A DNA stretch of 64,000 bases from Beaufortia kweichowensis (lineage: Eukaryota; Chordata; Actinopteri; Cypriniformes; Gastromyzontidae), in the NCBI GenBank assembly GCA_019155185.1, contig CM032811.1, forward strand, positions 7,894,075 to 7,958,074, given 5' to 3'. Below, in pieces: positions 48,861 to 62,190 of the stretch. The translations under genes and the position numbers were made by a program. Within the stretch, counting starts at the first letter, position 1; every line of letters starts with the position of its first letter. Below the pieces are notes generated by a model that was not told where the DNA came from, searched no databases, and saw only the letters and a list, made by a program, of their open reading frames with translations.

Positions 48861-49914
48861 GCCGGGCGAGCCGTCAGCCCGTTTCCCTGCAGTCTGGCTT
48901 CTCTGGGCGTGAAGTTCTGCAGTATCTGTACATTAATGACTGCTGCTGAGAGACCACCAGCTCTTCATTTTAAGCAGCCTGACCTTCACTGTCCTCTGCA
49001 TTCAGACCGTGAAGGAAGGCGGGAGGGAGAGGCGACTGGGAAGGCAGGAAGTAGTGGAAAATGGAAAAAGGAGAGGAAGCTAAATGAGGGAGAGAGGAAG
49101 GAAGGTGAGAATGGAGGACAGAGAGAGAAGTGAATGATAGAAAGAGGTGAAAATAAGAAGAAACAGAGAAAATAACGCCCCACTTGACCCCGGTGGACCG
49201 GCGCTATGATTGTCAGACAGTCCTTCATTTCGTCTGCTAATAAACAAGATTATTATAGTCTGGGAATGGATGCCCGGGGGCAGTGAGTCCATGTTACTCT
49301 AATAGAAAGTATGAAGTGATCTTACCGACATGAGCACGTGTGTATTTGTGTTAGTCTCTGTAGGAGTTTTTGTGGCTGTACGTGTGGTCCGTGTTTGATT
49401 TGGTTGGGTTTTTTGTGTATTTTAGTCATTGATAGGGGAACTGACAAGTATTCAACAAATAAACAGGCTAAATAACTATAATTTCTATTTCATTATACTG
49501 GCATTGTCATCGCTAAAACTGAAGACAGACAAAAAAGTACTTAAAATACTGATTTAATAGATGGAAATTGCGTTGGTGATTTGATGGACATAATGTATTG
49601 TTCAGTTAAAGCAGTGCTTTGAAAGCTGTAGCAGTGCTTTGAAAGGCAGTTAGTTTTAACATGCTTGCATTACTGTGTTACTGAGGTTAACTATTTAACT
49701 ACCAGTGAAGGTAACTATTTAGCTACTAACTAGTGAGGTTGATATTTAAGTAGTGAAAATAGTCTTTCAACTCATTCTCTTTGAAGCACTATTAAAGCAA
49801 AATAATGAACCATTGTAGAGTCATTTTCACAGAAAAAACATGCAAAAATGCTATAGTAAAAACCTGTTAGTCAGCTAACTGTAAACATTTTAACAGATTT
49901 TTACAAAACATTTT

Positions 49915-50200
49915 GTTAGCAATTTACAATAAGTATTTGTTGATGCATTAGGTTGATGCTTTAGCCAACATGAACTTACAATGAAAAATACTCCTACAGC
50001 ATTTATTAATCTTGGTTCATGTTCATTTTGGCTTTTACTAATACGTTTTTAAAATCAAATGTTGTTACTGTTAACATTTTAATGCACAATAAATAATTGT
50101 ATTGGCATTAGCTAAGATTACTAAATGTTGATTGTTTGTTGTTACATTATGTTAGCTATTGCATTTACGTATAAATACAATGTTATTGTTAAGTGTTTTG
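49915..50200. repeat. Diverged relative of the 36.4-kb element
   Basis: Words acaatgaaaaatactcctac, agcatttattaatcttggtt and tgttaacattttaatgcaca parallel the family seen at 36325-36610 and a common fish repeat with TTAATGTTAAC words. Degraded; ends approximate. Confidence 0.5.
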
Positions 50201-53200
50201 TAAAATAAAAATATGAATTTAATTTAATTTTTTACAGTGTAGTTGGTCATCCTGACCCCATCCACGTGTGTGGCTGTGTGATTATGTGTAGAAAGGTTTA
50301 GTACATTTGGCAGGGGCACTTTGGGAATCTGCTAAAGTAAAAATAGAAAGAGCAGTTTGCTTTTCAATGCCTCTTTAAACAGAAGTTGTACTGTCTTTCC
50401 TTTCTGTGTTTGTTGGGACATGTGTGGTATACATGTTCGTCTAAAGCATAACAAGAGCATTGTGGGATCGGCAAACTATTTTGTATGCTTGCGGTTTGGG
50501 AGGCACAACAGTCCCATGAACGCTGATGGAATGTGGCCTGCTTCCACTTCTATGCATTTGGATCTGCTTCAGCAGCAAGGCTTGTAATCGGACTCATTCG
50601 CTCTAAGTAAAGCCATCTACGTTCATGAGGATGTAATAAGTGCAGTATGGAGGGGTGGCATCATTCCTTAGGTGTTCACTGGTTTATTTCTTTTTTATGC
50701 AAAAAAAGTATAGCCACATAAGTGGTACACATCTTTTTTTCTCAGTTTCCTCTGGTTTCATCTCATCCTCTTAGCTCTAAAGAATTCTCTCAACCAGCTT
50801 TTGATCTTATCTGTTCAATTAGTCCTTGGCCTCCCTCCTGAGACCTGAGACTGAAGCAACATAAGCCGTATATCTGCTAGACCCTCTTAGGATGTGACCC
50901 GCGCTTCTTTTAAGAAGAGAGTTTTTAAACGTGTGCGTGTGTTTGTTTTGTCTTAAACACATCCTCGTAGGTCAGCGATCCGTGCAGAAGTGGCTGAAAT
51001 GTGAGCCGGACTCCGCGTACGAGTCTGCGTGAAACATAATTCACCTGCCGCGTTTCGCCGTTGGAACTCGCCCCCGCAGATGTCATGACGTGCCAAGGTA
51101 AAACTCCAAAAATGATAAGACCGAACAATGTGAAATGTTAGAAGAGGTGTGACGGGCGCGGGCTCTGAGGCGACTTGCAGCAGTCTTGAACAGTCCGGAG
51201 AGGCACAGAGGTGGCATTGCTACAACAATGGCTTTCTTTGTCAGCTGACCTGATGTCTTTTCCCATATGAAGTTGATCATTGTTCCCACAGAACGAACAG
51301 CTCTGTTTGCTCTCTCACATGTCTGGACTCACCTTCTATTACTTTCTCCTATACCTCTTTTTTTTTCCTAACCAGCCATCCCTGTTCCCTGTCTTTCTCC
51401 AGGCCTCCCGACAACCGCTCAACACGACTACAGAGAGGCGATCATGCTCGTCGCGTTGCCGTGTTTGTCTGTTTGTTGTGTTCGCTTCGAGTGCCATATG
51501 CCCAATCGTGAGAAGGAGAGCCACACATTGCCTGCTGTTCCCTAGTCTTGGCATGTTTAGTACAAACAACAACAAACACAACTTATGTGCTCATCTCATC
51601 CATCTCGTTTTTTCTTTTAGTTTCCTGCAAAGCGTCTTTTAACACCTGACAGACAATGAATGTGAGGTCATTCACAGGGTGGTGCGTTATTGGGTCTCAG
51701 ATTCCTGTCGACACGCATCATCAGGTATGCAACGTTTTTTTGCGAATCGTTGTATCTGTTTCATCGTTGTTAGGAGATTTCTTGGGCGTGTGGAGACGGA
51801 AAAGCATACGGTTGGGTTTCAGTCTGCCTTCTAAACCTGGCCATATGCCCTCTCGTGCCTATTACTTTCCCCTCCCTACCATCTAAGCGTTGAACAGATA
51901 ATACTTATCCATATGGCAGAATATTACTTACAGTGGAATCTGAAGCACAGGCAGAATATCATTTTTGCTATTAGCTCACTCAGCTCTTGCTTTAATCTGT
52001 TTTTTCTTAACTCAAAGGTATTTCGTGCTCTTTATTAAGACATCACGTTGTGAGGATTTCACAGAAGCGTATTTTTACCAGCCCGTCTCTTAGCACGTTT
52101 TTAGATGGGCTCGTCTCGTTTGTGCCTTTGGTAAGTGGCATACTTCTGGAAGAAACGCTTACAATGACTGCATCTCTCTTTTAAGCCGTGCTTAAGAAAG
52201 TTGTCACACACCTTCCTCGCGCCTCAAAGAGACAACAGATATAAATAGATGGCACCATTGCTAGTTAATGCCTGTCGCCCCAGACGTACATTTGCATATC
52301 TTTTATATGTATGTGTGTGTATTAGTGTTTGTGTACGCATGTGTTGTCATTTTTTTTTGCCTATTCCATCATTGGCTTCCCTTTCTTTTCCCCTTTCTCG
52401 TGTGCATTGTGTTCTGTGTTTTGGACCGTCTTAGGGGGTTAGTGTGCTTTTAGGAGGGGCAGGCAGGGCAGAGATCACTATTGAAAGGCAACAGCAGACA
52501 GTTGGGTAATTAAAGGTTTGGAAAGGCAAGTCTTTTCTGCCTGTATTTTCTTTCAGGCCTTTTGGAGAGGGTACCAGCCTGTCTGCTCTGTCAAGGGGAC
52601 GGTATTGAGTCCAGGGCTGTAGGGCAGCCATCTGGCCCAAGACTACTCTTTTGGTCCTGTGAGAATGCTTCGACTTTTAATCTCTCTCTCCTGCTCTCTA
52701 ACCAAAGCAAACTGGGCACGGTGACGTGCTGTCAATGGCAAAAGAGCAAACAAAGACTCATGGCTTTGACGATGCAGTAATATGGATTTTTAACACTTAT
52801 GTCAGTGTAAACCACTGTGAAATACCATTGTATAATATTTAGGTGTCGCTAGGGTGACCAAATGACCATGATGAAACAACAGGAGAGGTTGGAGACGTGG
52901 CACAGCGCTGGTGTGGGCAGTTGCATGTGTACCGTAATGTTAGCATGCAGTATATGCAGGTAGATAGAGTTTGTATGAATAGGATTTAAGTTATGTTGTA
53001 ATTTACAACAGTTTGTAAAAAAACATAAAAGAGGTTAAAGAAACTTTTTTGAAAATGGCTTTGAACACATTGAACATGTGCAATTCAGTGCAAGTGTTGC
53101 TGAGCTTCAGATTTAAACTAATGTTCTGTTTTTAAGATGACTGGCAATGGAAATGGTTTGTCATATTTCTAAAAAGAGTAGGTTTGTTTTATGACCAATT

Positions 53201-53785
53201 AGATTTTAAATTACATTGTCAATAATGGTGGCCAATAAAATATCAGCATGTATTTCTATAGGGGAAAAATTCCATCCATTATTTTTGCAATTCATTTCAT
53301 GAACACCGGATGCTTTTAACTTGTGTCTCAATACTCAACATGTTTAGTTCTTTATGTAGTGCTTACTGTTCTATTAATGGGTCAAAAAACTGCATGTTAA
53401 AGCTAAACATCATGCAGCTGTTGGTTTCTCATATGATATGATTCATAGTAATGTAAGTTTGAAATGTTTTATAGCTAGCTTTTAAAGAAAAGCATCCCTA
53501 ATAACCTCAATTTGGACACTGGACAAGCTCATAAAACTGAGGCTGTTCTGATCCGGAAGTCTTATCGCTACATGTAGCCACTAAATTAGTCTGAAGAATT
53601 CTCTTATCCAATTGGGCTGCAAATAAGATAGACACCATCAAATCTTACAAATGTTAGAAAAATGTTTTTCTTGTGCTAGGCCAGGCTCTGAAGTGTTATT
53701 TACTGTTGAAAAAACCTCTTAACCTCGTGCTTAGAGCTTTTTATTGGGAAAGATGAGAAACTCATGCTGTTGCTTAGATACTAAC
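50201..53785. other. Non-coding DNA
   Basis: No gene recognised. 50900-51650 is less AT-rich with a 120-codon + strand frame (51280-51642) that has no splice context, no recognisable domain and a low-complexity hydrophobic/aromatic start; treated as chance. Confidence 0.3.
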
Positions 53786-53786
53786 A

Positions 53787-53885
53787 GCGCTTTCACACTG
53801 GTACTTTTTCTGTGCACCCGGGTTCATTTGACGTCAGAATTTGGTTCGTTCGGATGATGTGAATGCTGTTTTCTGAACTTTGAAC
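53787..53885. repeat. Teleost repeat fragment ('agcgctttcacactgg')
   Basis: The words agcgctttcacactggtact, cccgggttcatttgacgtca and ggttcgttcgg follow the order of a dispersed element frequent in fish genomes. Only a fragment is recognisable. Confidence 0.5.
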
Positions 53886-55311
53886 TTTTTTTAATTGTAT
53901 TGACAGCAAATCTGACTAAGGAAATAGAGTGATACAATATGTTTGTATATTGTACACATTTAAAACCTTTTGAGAGCTATGCTGATGATAATACTAGGTT
54001 CTGTGTGTGTAGATTTGCACATGAAGAAGTAGTCAAAAACATTTATTCACAGCATTCATAGCATTTTTCAATTCCAATTATTTGACATTTTTACTATATG
54101 AAAAGAAGACAAGGCCATCTTTTTTTAAAAATGTTTTGCAAAATGCATGCACAGTTACCAATTAAAATTTTTCTGTCTAGGCAATAACTCAAATAAGTGA
54201 CAAGTGGATACTGTTTATTGTAAAGTCAACTGTATCTACTGACGTGAGTGCTACTACAAAATGGTCCCTAAAAACAGCTTTCAAGGATGAAAAAGAAACT
54301 CAAAACTGTGAGTAGTAAAGGCATAACTGATTATGAAGAAATAAAGAACGCTACTAAAGCAGATGCAAGGTGCAGAGAAGATCTTTATTTTCAGAAAACT
54401 ACATTCCCATTTTTCCTCAAAAATACCATTTATGTTTATTGTCAGTGGATTTTCATGGTTTGTCCATCCAAATTACTACTGTAAGTACAATGTTGTTGTT
54501 GTGGTCTAGCCTGGTCACAATAGTTTATATTTTGAAAAAGAATGATGTTGTTGAATTTCCTGGTCTAATATTTGATTATACATATACAAGTCTGAGGGGC
54601 GTTATATGGATGTTTGTTATTAAAAGGCATCAGTGTCCACAGTAAATAGTGATTGTGCTTGTTTTGACAGAGGGCAAGTCAGAACATTGAGTTGAAGGCT
54701 TGCACGGTTTGTAACTGCTCTGCATCTTGTGTCACACAGATGTACGGCTCTGTTTCATGGCTTTAGCAGGAGTTAGCAAACCATTGACACATGCTGTAAA
54801 CGCATGAGGAATTTGTGCCAAACTGTTTTATATCCACTCCCTCATTTTGGTCAGGTTTATTAAGTGTTAGTGAATACAAAGCATGTTTGAAAGGCATTAT
54901 CAGCAAATACTATGCACACTAGTGCAAACCGAGCAGGCCATGAATAAACAAACACGTGAAAGCGAGTTAATTTGAATTATGCAGGCAGTCTACCTCGCCA
55001 GCCTTCACCATGCAATGCGTTGAAACTCACTCTTTTTATTCCATACATACCAGAGCTTTACAGCGAATGACGTCTGAAGACGAGACTGACAGTTTTGTGA
55101 CAATCCTCTATACATGCTGTCAATAACGTTTACAAGTCGTGATATGAGTTAATGATAGTTGAGTACTGGCATACAAAGAGCAACTGAGTGATTGTATGTG
55201 GATGTCTGCATCTCTGTGTGTTCTCTGTTGTTCTGCTAGAGAATGAAAAACAGCTCGTGACTGAACGACAGTCAATCTCATGAGGATTTGCTGACATATC
55301 AGATTTAATAT

Positions 55312-55385
55312 TGAATTGAATTCACATTTTTTTTTGTATAGCGCTTTTTATGATAAAAATTATTTTAAAGCAGCTTTACAGACAG
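55312..55385. repeat. Teleost repeat fragment ('tatagcgctttt...aaagcagctttacag')
   Basis: The segment ttttgtatagcgctttttat ... taaagcagctttacagacag matches a very recurrent fish dispersed-repeat motif. Truncated. Confidence 0.65.
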
Positions 55386-56509
55386 AAAATATGACTATTT
55401 GAGGCTTGAAATCCACAGTGTCACCACCCAAATCATATTGAAGTTTGCAGGATTAGATTCGCACATGTTTGTGCATGTTAAATTAGGTGTTTATTGTTGT
55501 AGTTTTCCATGATTTTGGTCGCAGGTCTGCAGATAACTAGTAAAATATGAATGTTAAATTATCAAGTGTTTTCTACTTTATTGGACTATGGGTTTTTGTC
55601 TCTGTTACTCTTTTTTTGTTGCTAGGGATAGTTTTATTTTTAACAAATTATAATATTAAGTAGTTTTGAAGTAAATGGTAATATATTTCTACGTTTAATC
55701 CGCCTTTTAGCTTGTGGTCATCTCTCAAACCTCATTTAGCTAGGCTATTTTGAAAGGCTGTTTCTGGGCAAACATCCCTTAAATGCCCTAAAATTAACCA
55801 TAATGGAAGATGGTTGCTGCAGCTTGTTGTAATTAACTTGTCCTGATAATGTCTGGTAACATTGAACCCATGCCAGTGAGCAGACCCCTCTCCTCTGATG
55901 GTGTCCGCTAAAGCTCCCCGCTGTTGCGGTAACACTAATCGCTCGCACGGACTGGTTCTCTTTTTACTTCATCAATTCGAAGCGATTATTATGTTTCTCT
56001 ATTTGTGAGTGTGAGAGGGAACAGGTTCACAATGGCTCCACCAGAGCTGCTCTGTATGTGTGTGACTATGTATGTGTGTATGTGAATGCGGGTTGTGGAG
56101 GTACAAAGGCTCCTTACCTCAGAACATTGGCATTCCCTGAGCGAATAAGCAGGATACAGAAAGAGAGAGAGAGAGGCGCACAGTGGGGGTATTCATGGGC
56201 CCTGTCCCCACGGGAAGGAACCAAGGTCGAGTATTAGCCCCTATTAAAAAACAAAGCCAGCCCTGCAGGGGCCTGGCACTCAGTGCATACAGAGAGAGAG
56301 AAAGGCAGGGATATGTTTTGAAGAAGGAGAATGAGCAGGAGTCTCTTACTAGCAAAGTTTCCTTGATACATCTTAGGTATTGAATACTTGTTGGACAGCA
56401 AAAGATATGAAATAAGTAGTCAAAATAGGATAGATAACATACTTTAGCTGTTCAAGAAACTATAAATATCCAGTACTAGACACACATACAAGCAGGTTTC
56501 TCAAATGTT

Positions 56510-56745
56510 CTCCCATTGGTTGAACAAACAGCTAATCCCACCCTACTGTTAATCCCATTGGTTGAGCCGATGTTGCAATGTCGGGCCAATCAAACCAAAG
56601 AGCCCAATTACCTGATCCATAAATGCCATGTCACTAACAGAGCCACTGAAAAATTACAAAACGCACAATGCTGGCTCACAAAACGTTGAAAGCACCACTT
56701 AATTGACGTTTACACTTCTTGTGTAGTCAACCAATGAATAGCTTA
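56510..56745. promoter_or_regulatory. Cluster of CCAAT boxes
   Basis: Direct repeats tcccattggttga (about 56511-56523 and 56552-56564), then gccaatcaaacc (about 56585) and accaatgaata (about 56731), give four CCAAT-type pentamers in about 220 bases. NF-Y sites often occur this way, but the repeated wording could also come from a repeat element. Confidence 0.35.
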
Positions 56746-58030
56746 CTTAAATTTACTGTATTTCTGCTCCACTAGGAAAGTTTTACCATTAAAAATGACA
56801 ACTTTAAGCAAATTTAAGGGCTACATGTGTTGTATGTATCTTGGATTCTGCTGGATAATAAATATGGTTTCACCAAAAGGTGATTATTTAGACAAATGGT
56901 GGCATGAGTTATTAGATAAAACATCATAAAGGATCTGTTTAGCTGAATCCTGAAATATTTTACAACTCCCTCCAGCTCTTCAAAAATGTTCCCATCAACT
57001 AGAAATGGAAAACATGTGTTTATATGTAAGCACAGCCAACGTCTTCCCTCCCGTGTAGCAGTTCTCCATGGCAACAGTAATTACAGTACCATGCATGACT
57101 GTAACCATTACATGAAAGAGTACCATTTTCATAAATTCATAAACTTTGATGTACTTTCAAAATATGGGTTACATTAAGGACATAAACTTCTGAACTACAT
57201 CTTAAGACCGAATTCATGTTTCACACATTGATATTTTATGATATTTCATATCTCTCATATTCTGTTTAATACTTTTGTGTAAAATGATGTATATCTTCAG
57301 TACTTCTGGTGTCTCAATTTCTATGCCAGTCTCTAAATCTTTCCCTTCCATCTAGGTGGTGATTTACAGAATAACTGCTGGATGAAGATAAAGGATGAAA
57401 GATGATGTCTTGGCAGTTTCACAGCAAGTGCAGTCACAAAGCTGCTGGATTTCAGAGCAAAACACTCGTGAGTAAGTCACGCCTCCCTCATAGTATCGTT
57501 GTGCTCTTGGTTGTGTTTGATGTATTTTGATAATACTCGCTGTAATGAGCAATGCATGAGGATCATGGCCAGAAACTGAAATAATAGTTATTGGCGTCTT
57601 AGCTGCTGTCAGCACGGCTGAAGTTATATGCTTAAGTCTGCCAGTTAATACAGTGATTTGTATTTGAGCTGTAAAACTTAACTACAGATCAGGATGGGGT
57701 AACGGTGTAGTCATTAGGACTTTGTGGCTTTCAGCTGTGGGCCGGTCACACCTGCGCTCTCCGCTCGGGTGGGTATCCACTCCTTTCACATCTGGCCTGT
57801 GATCCAGCCCTCTTTCTCCTCACCTCAGATTCCTGGCATACCTCTCCCAGCATCCGCTGGCCTGTCTTGCTTCAGGATCCAGTGACATAAATCACTGTGT
57901 CCTCAGAAAACCCATGTACATTTAGAATTAGACTGAGAGGCCCTCACGCTGGCAAGAACCTGAACTCTCTCTGCCAAACTTGCTGCAGGCGAATCGCTCT
58001 CAGACTGTTTGTATGTATGAGTCTTTCCCC
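56746..58030. other. Non-coding DNA
   Basis: No gene, RNA gene or named repeat recognised. Confidence 0.3.
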
Positions 58031-58039
58031 CGAATCGAA

Positions 58040-58215
58040 TTCCATTCATATCCCCCAAAATAACTCTGCCTAATTGCCACGCTGGGCACAGATGAGAGGA
58101 TTTATCACAGAGATTGATTTTATGTGCACTGAAGCCGTCGATTAAAAGAACCAATAGACTGATATTGTTGTAGCTCAGATTAGTGGGACAATTAGAGGCC
58201 TTGATGGGACACTCC
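58040..58215. other. Possible conserved non-coding element
   Basis: Contains ttatcacagagattgatttt, gtcgattaaaagaacc and cagattagtgggacaattag, with multiple homeodomain- or TCF-like words and no simple repeat. Conservation is inferred from texture only. Confidence 0.3.
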
Positions 58216-58422
58216 ATCGTCTTGTCTCTGCATGCTCATATTGTTTTTTGTTATAGGCATTGCAGTGTCTTGATCTTGATTATGGTTGGAAATTTGTAAT
58301 TGTGGTACGTTCTCTGGGGCACCAAATGAAATATGAATTATGAAATTATAACAAATTGTGAGATGCACAGATGGGCAAATGAATGCATAAATGCACAGAT
58401 GAGAAACTTAGTTTGGCTCATG

Positions 58423-58586
58423 TACAGTAGTGGCCAAAAGTGCTTTCTCATTTTTGTACAATATTTGCTTTTAATTATTTTAATTAAAAGCAAATAATTG
58501 TATTAATAAAAATTTATATAATAAAAAATTTATTAATAGAGACGCAAAGTCAGTTGTCCAACGTTGGACATTTGGCCACTAATGTA
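58423..58586. mobile_element. Tc1/mariner-type miniature element, 164 bp
   Basis: The left end tacagtagtggccaaaag (58423-58440) matches the reverse complement of the right end (58569-58586) at 16 of 18 positions, and each outer edge carries TA as expected for this superfamily. The TAGTGGCCAAAAG wording is typical of fish Tc1-like ends. An internal perfect 15-bp inverted repeat (58463-58477 and 58481-58495) has a 3-base loop. There is no transposase, so it is non-autonomous. Confidence 0.8.
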
Positions 58587-60575
58587 TTTAGAAACCCAAT
58601 GGTTGTTTCATAGTGTTTAAACAGGGTCCAAAAGCCAAAACATTTTGACATACCAGCCATCCATATTAAGAAAATATACTGGGAGTAAATTTTGGGTAGT
58701 ACATTTTTGCATTCTTTATTTTAAATCTTCAACTTTAACAAATACAAAGGTCCATTGTGATTCAATTTCTGATATATTTGTTTGTTGGTGGTTTAATGGG
58801 AGAATGTCCACATATGTGTTGTCACACGGTGAAAAAAGGAGCCACCCAAGATGGTATATTTTTTACTGAGGAAAAACACCAGATTCTTTCCTTTAGTGGA
58901 TGATCTTTGAATCGTGTTCCATCAGAGAGTATGAAATTTTCATGTTTATAGTTGTCTGATTTGTTAATTATGTTGCACTTTTGTTGTAAGTTATCGGCTT
59001 ATTGGCAAGTAACTCAGTTTTCATTACTTGCCAAAGCCAATTTTAACTCACGCTGGCTCCTGGCAAGTGATCATTTTTGTACCCTGCGTCTATCAGAGAT
59101 GCACAAATGCAACATCATAAGAAACAATAAAAGAGCCTATAGTTGATAGTATTTATTCAGAAGTGCTCTTTTAACAGTAAAGTCTGGTGTACCTGATCCA
59201 TACTTGCTCATTTTATTCTTCCGTACCAGATGGTCACTTGTGGTGTAGAGAGATCTTCTCCAGCATGCTCCACATGTTCCAGATGTGAAATGTCTTTGTG
59301 CTCAGTGTCGACCTCAGAACATGTGAAGTTCATTATGTAAACTAGTTGTCCATGTGTTATTTTTTACTCGCATTTTCCTCACTATTGTGATTTATTTCTT
59401 AAGGCTACTCCATTTCTGATGACGCTGTGGTACATCTTGCAAGCGGTTGTACTTTATATCCCGAAAAGAAACTTTTTGGCAGGGCTTCAGAGAAATATGA
59501 ATGTCCGCTGTTGATTAGCGAGGCCATGTCAGTTTAACAAAAATGATGCCTAGGGCTTGGAAGACTTGAAGATTGACACATCAGTGACAGATTGAACAAC
59601 TTCTTATGTAAATTTTTGTTAATACTTCACAATTTTTGTTGTTTATAGAACATGACATGTCGAAGGGCTAGTAAGTGTTTAACTGTGGCCAGATGTTTCC
59701 TTTAGTCATTATTAGATAAACAAAGACGTACAGCCAAGAAAATCACTAGTTTGAAATGTATCTCTGAATTTGTCGCTTTGTATTTTTTTATCTCAGCACG
59801 CCATTTAATGCAGTATATTTTGCACATCATAAGGCACGTCTTACGTTTCATAAATCTAATTATGTCAAGTTATGTTTAGCCATCGTGATTTAAAATTACT
59901 CTTCATTTCTGTATATTTCATTATGTCACAATGAAGAAGTGTTTCCGGTCCTCTCTGTTTAGTGCAAGTGAAAGCATTAGTAAGAGCGAGTTTGTGTGTG
60001 TTCTGTCTTTTTCTTTTGCTGCAGACAGACCGGGGATGTCAGGTGCATGATGGGAAGTGGGTTCGCAGGGGACAGCAGTGTGGCGTAGCGCCAGAATCAA
60101 TTGGCGGTGTAATGAGATGGCTTGGTGCCAGGTTTCCATGGAACTCACTTTTCCTGTCCTTCACTGGAGGATTTGTAAATTAAAGGGAGAGAAAAGGAGA
60201 GAGACAAACAGAAAGAAAAGGAGGGAGTGGGTGGCAGAGGAGTAGCAAAGGGCACACCAAAGGAGGGGGCATGGAGCTAGTCAGAGAAAGGTACTGCGAT
60301 TTAGAAAAAAGACACGGAGGGGCGGGGAGGGGTGAGAGACCGAGCTTTGGAATGTCGTAGCTATGGTGTAGTTCAGCGAAGATGACGGGGGTTCATACTG
60401 TGTTCTGTTGTCTTTCCTACACGCCGCTTTTAGCTCCAACTTTCCTTTTTGATGGTGAACTTCAAGCTAAGGAGGTAGAGATAGAACAGTGTAGGGATGA
60501 AAAGGAAATCGGTCTGTTCCTAAATGCAGGCATGGCACTTGTGATGCGTAATTTTCATCTTCGCCCCCTTGAGCC
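58587..60575. other. Non-coding DNA
   Basis: No gene recognised. GA-rich low-complexity sequence at about 60180-60340. Confidence 0.3.
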
Positions 60576-60579
60576 AAGA

Positions 60580-60830
60580 ATCTGTCTGATAGCGTGTAAT
60601 GAAATCAGTGCAGTGATATGTCTATCTTTCTCATGCGCTTTAATCCAACAGCGAGAGACTGCGGTGATTATGCAAGAAGTGTCTAATTAGCATTATAAAA
60701 CAGCATTTATTTCCAGCATAATTCACTTTGCGACTCTATTACAAGTAGCCTCACACGAGAAGCAACTTTGCTTATCGTTATTATGGCTTTTGTTGCATTC
60801 CCGGGCGTACATTATTAAATAGGTTTAGAA
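60580..60830. other. Possible conserved non-coding element
   Basis: Dense with ctaattagcattataaaac, ccagcataattcactttgcg, tgcttatcgttattatggc and similar words, low in simple repeats. Suggestive of an enhancer; not demonstrated. Confidence 0.3.
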
Positions 60831-61639
60831 ATGAAAGGTTTTTTTCTGCATCAAACATGCAGTCATGCAGTTATTTAAGGATGGCAGCTTCTTTCATTTA
60901 GAATCATAATTCTAGAGAGTTTTTCACTCCCCAGATTCTCAGTTTAGACATTTTGAATTTACCACTGGCTCTCCCACAGAACCACAATACTTTTGAAATG
61001 AGATTTAATAAGTTACATCATGGTTTGTCTGTTTACTCAGACTCGTGTAATCCTTTTCTACTGTGATGACAAATTTACAACATTCATAATTTATGGCATT
61101 TAAGCTCTGCTAGTAATTTATCTTAAATTAAACAAATTCGCAGAAGCTGGCACAATCCTTTTCCATGGTTTTAATGCCAGGGATTCTAAAGTTCAGCGAT
61201 GACTATGATGAGAGAAGGTGTTGTTGGATTTAGTGGGTGTGGTCTGATTATTCAGGGGTGTGGTTTGAATGTTCGGGTCTGCGGCTGTAATGCCAGCTGG
61301 GCCCTTGTTGGATAAGCTTCTTGTAGTATATTGACCGGGCGGTCTTGCCTGCTTGTGAGGTGGGTCAGTTAGGGACACACAAGGCTTTGACCGTCTGACT
61401 CAGTTTGAGAACCACAGAGAAGCAGCTGAGTCACAGTCTCAAAGGATGTTTCGACCAATCGCTTTTTGGCTGAAGGGTGGAGGGCTGGGGTAATGGTGGC
61501 GGTGATGGAACAGAGTAGACAGTGTTGCTGAGGATCATAGATGGATGGGAACAAAGAGACTCTTCATATCCTCTGAGCCCCATATGCATCTTCAATCAAT
61601 CTGGTTGTACGAGAATACTATCCTCTTATATTTCCAATA

Positions 61640-61985
61640 CTTTCTTAAGATGTGGAGCACAGATAATATAAAGCAAAGAGGGAGGCGCTTTACTGCAAAT
61701 CAGAGCCAAATGACACTAATTGGTTCAGCAGGGCTGTTCTCCTCTGACTGGAGACCGCATTGTAATGAAAACAAAACGCCACTTTGGAGCATTTTCTTTC
61801 CCACGAGATTAACAGTAATTAACCAGTATCACCGCTGGGCAGCAGGTGATGCCTCGGCTGGGGACAATAAGCTGAACGGTCACGCTAAATTTTTGGATGT
61901 AATTGAAAGAGAGTATATTTCGTGTTTAACCTATGTCAACAGTGACGCTTTGATTGATGCGCTAAATATTGATGAATTTATTTAA
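61640..61985. other. Best candidate conserved non-coding element of the right arm
   Basis: About 345 bases with no repeat, an open frame through most of it (part of a 146-codon + strand ORF, 61545-61985) and many transcription-factor-like words: ctgcaaatcag (octamer-like), gattaacagtaattaacc, gacactaattggttc, gatgtaattgaaag and tgattgatgcgctaaat (PBX/HOX-like). The ORF product shows no family resemblance, so a regulatory element is favoured over a gene. Confidence 0.35.
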
Positions 61986-62100
61986 AATGTTATCTGTTAA
62001 TCTGATATAGAAGTAGTGGATTTATTGTTATACTGTTGAAAGCCATTTTGAACAACGAAAGACTATTAAGTCACATTAGATAACCAAGAATAATGAGTTT

Positions 62101-62190
62101 ACACATTTGGCAGACAGTTTAGTCCAAAGCAATTTACAATGCATTCAGGTCATACATTTCATCAGTATGTCAGTACTGTGGGGTCAAACC
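62101..62190. repeat. Teleost short interspersed repeat, reverse orientation
   Basis: The segment acatttggcagacagtttag, tccaaagcaatttacaatgc, attcaggtcatacatttcat ... gtggggtcaaacccac matches the reverse orientation of the common fish motif also seen at 23656-23712, here with its adjoining gggtcaaaccc block. Confidence 0.7.

Noticed and set aside
51280..51642. 120-codon + strand ORF
   Set aside because: Aromatic/hydrophobic start from a T-rich tract, no domain, overlapped by an antisense ORF; no splice context.
61545..61985. 146-codon + strand ORF
   Set aside because: No family resemblance and no splice or promoter context; better explained as a stop-poor regulatory element.
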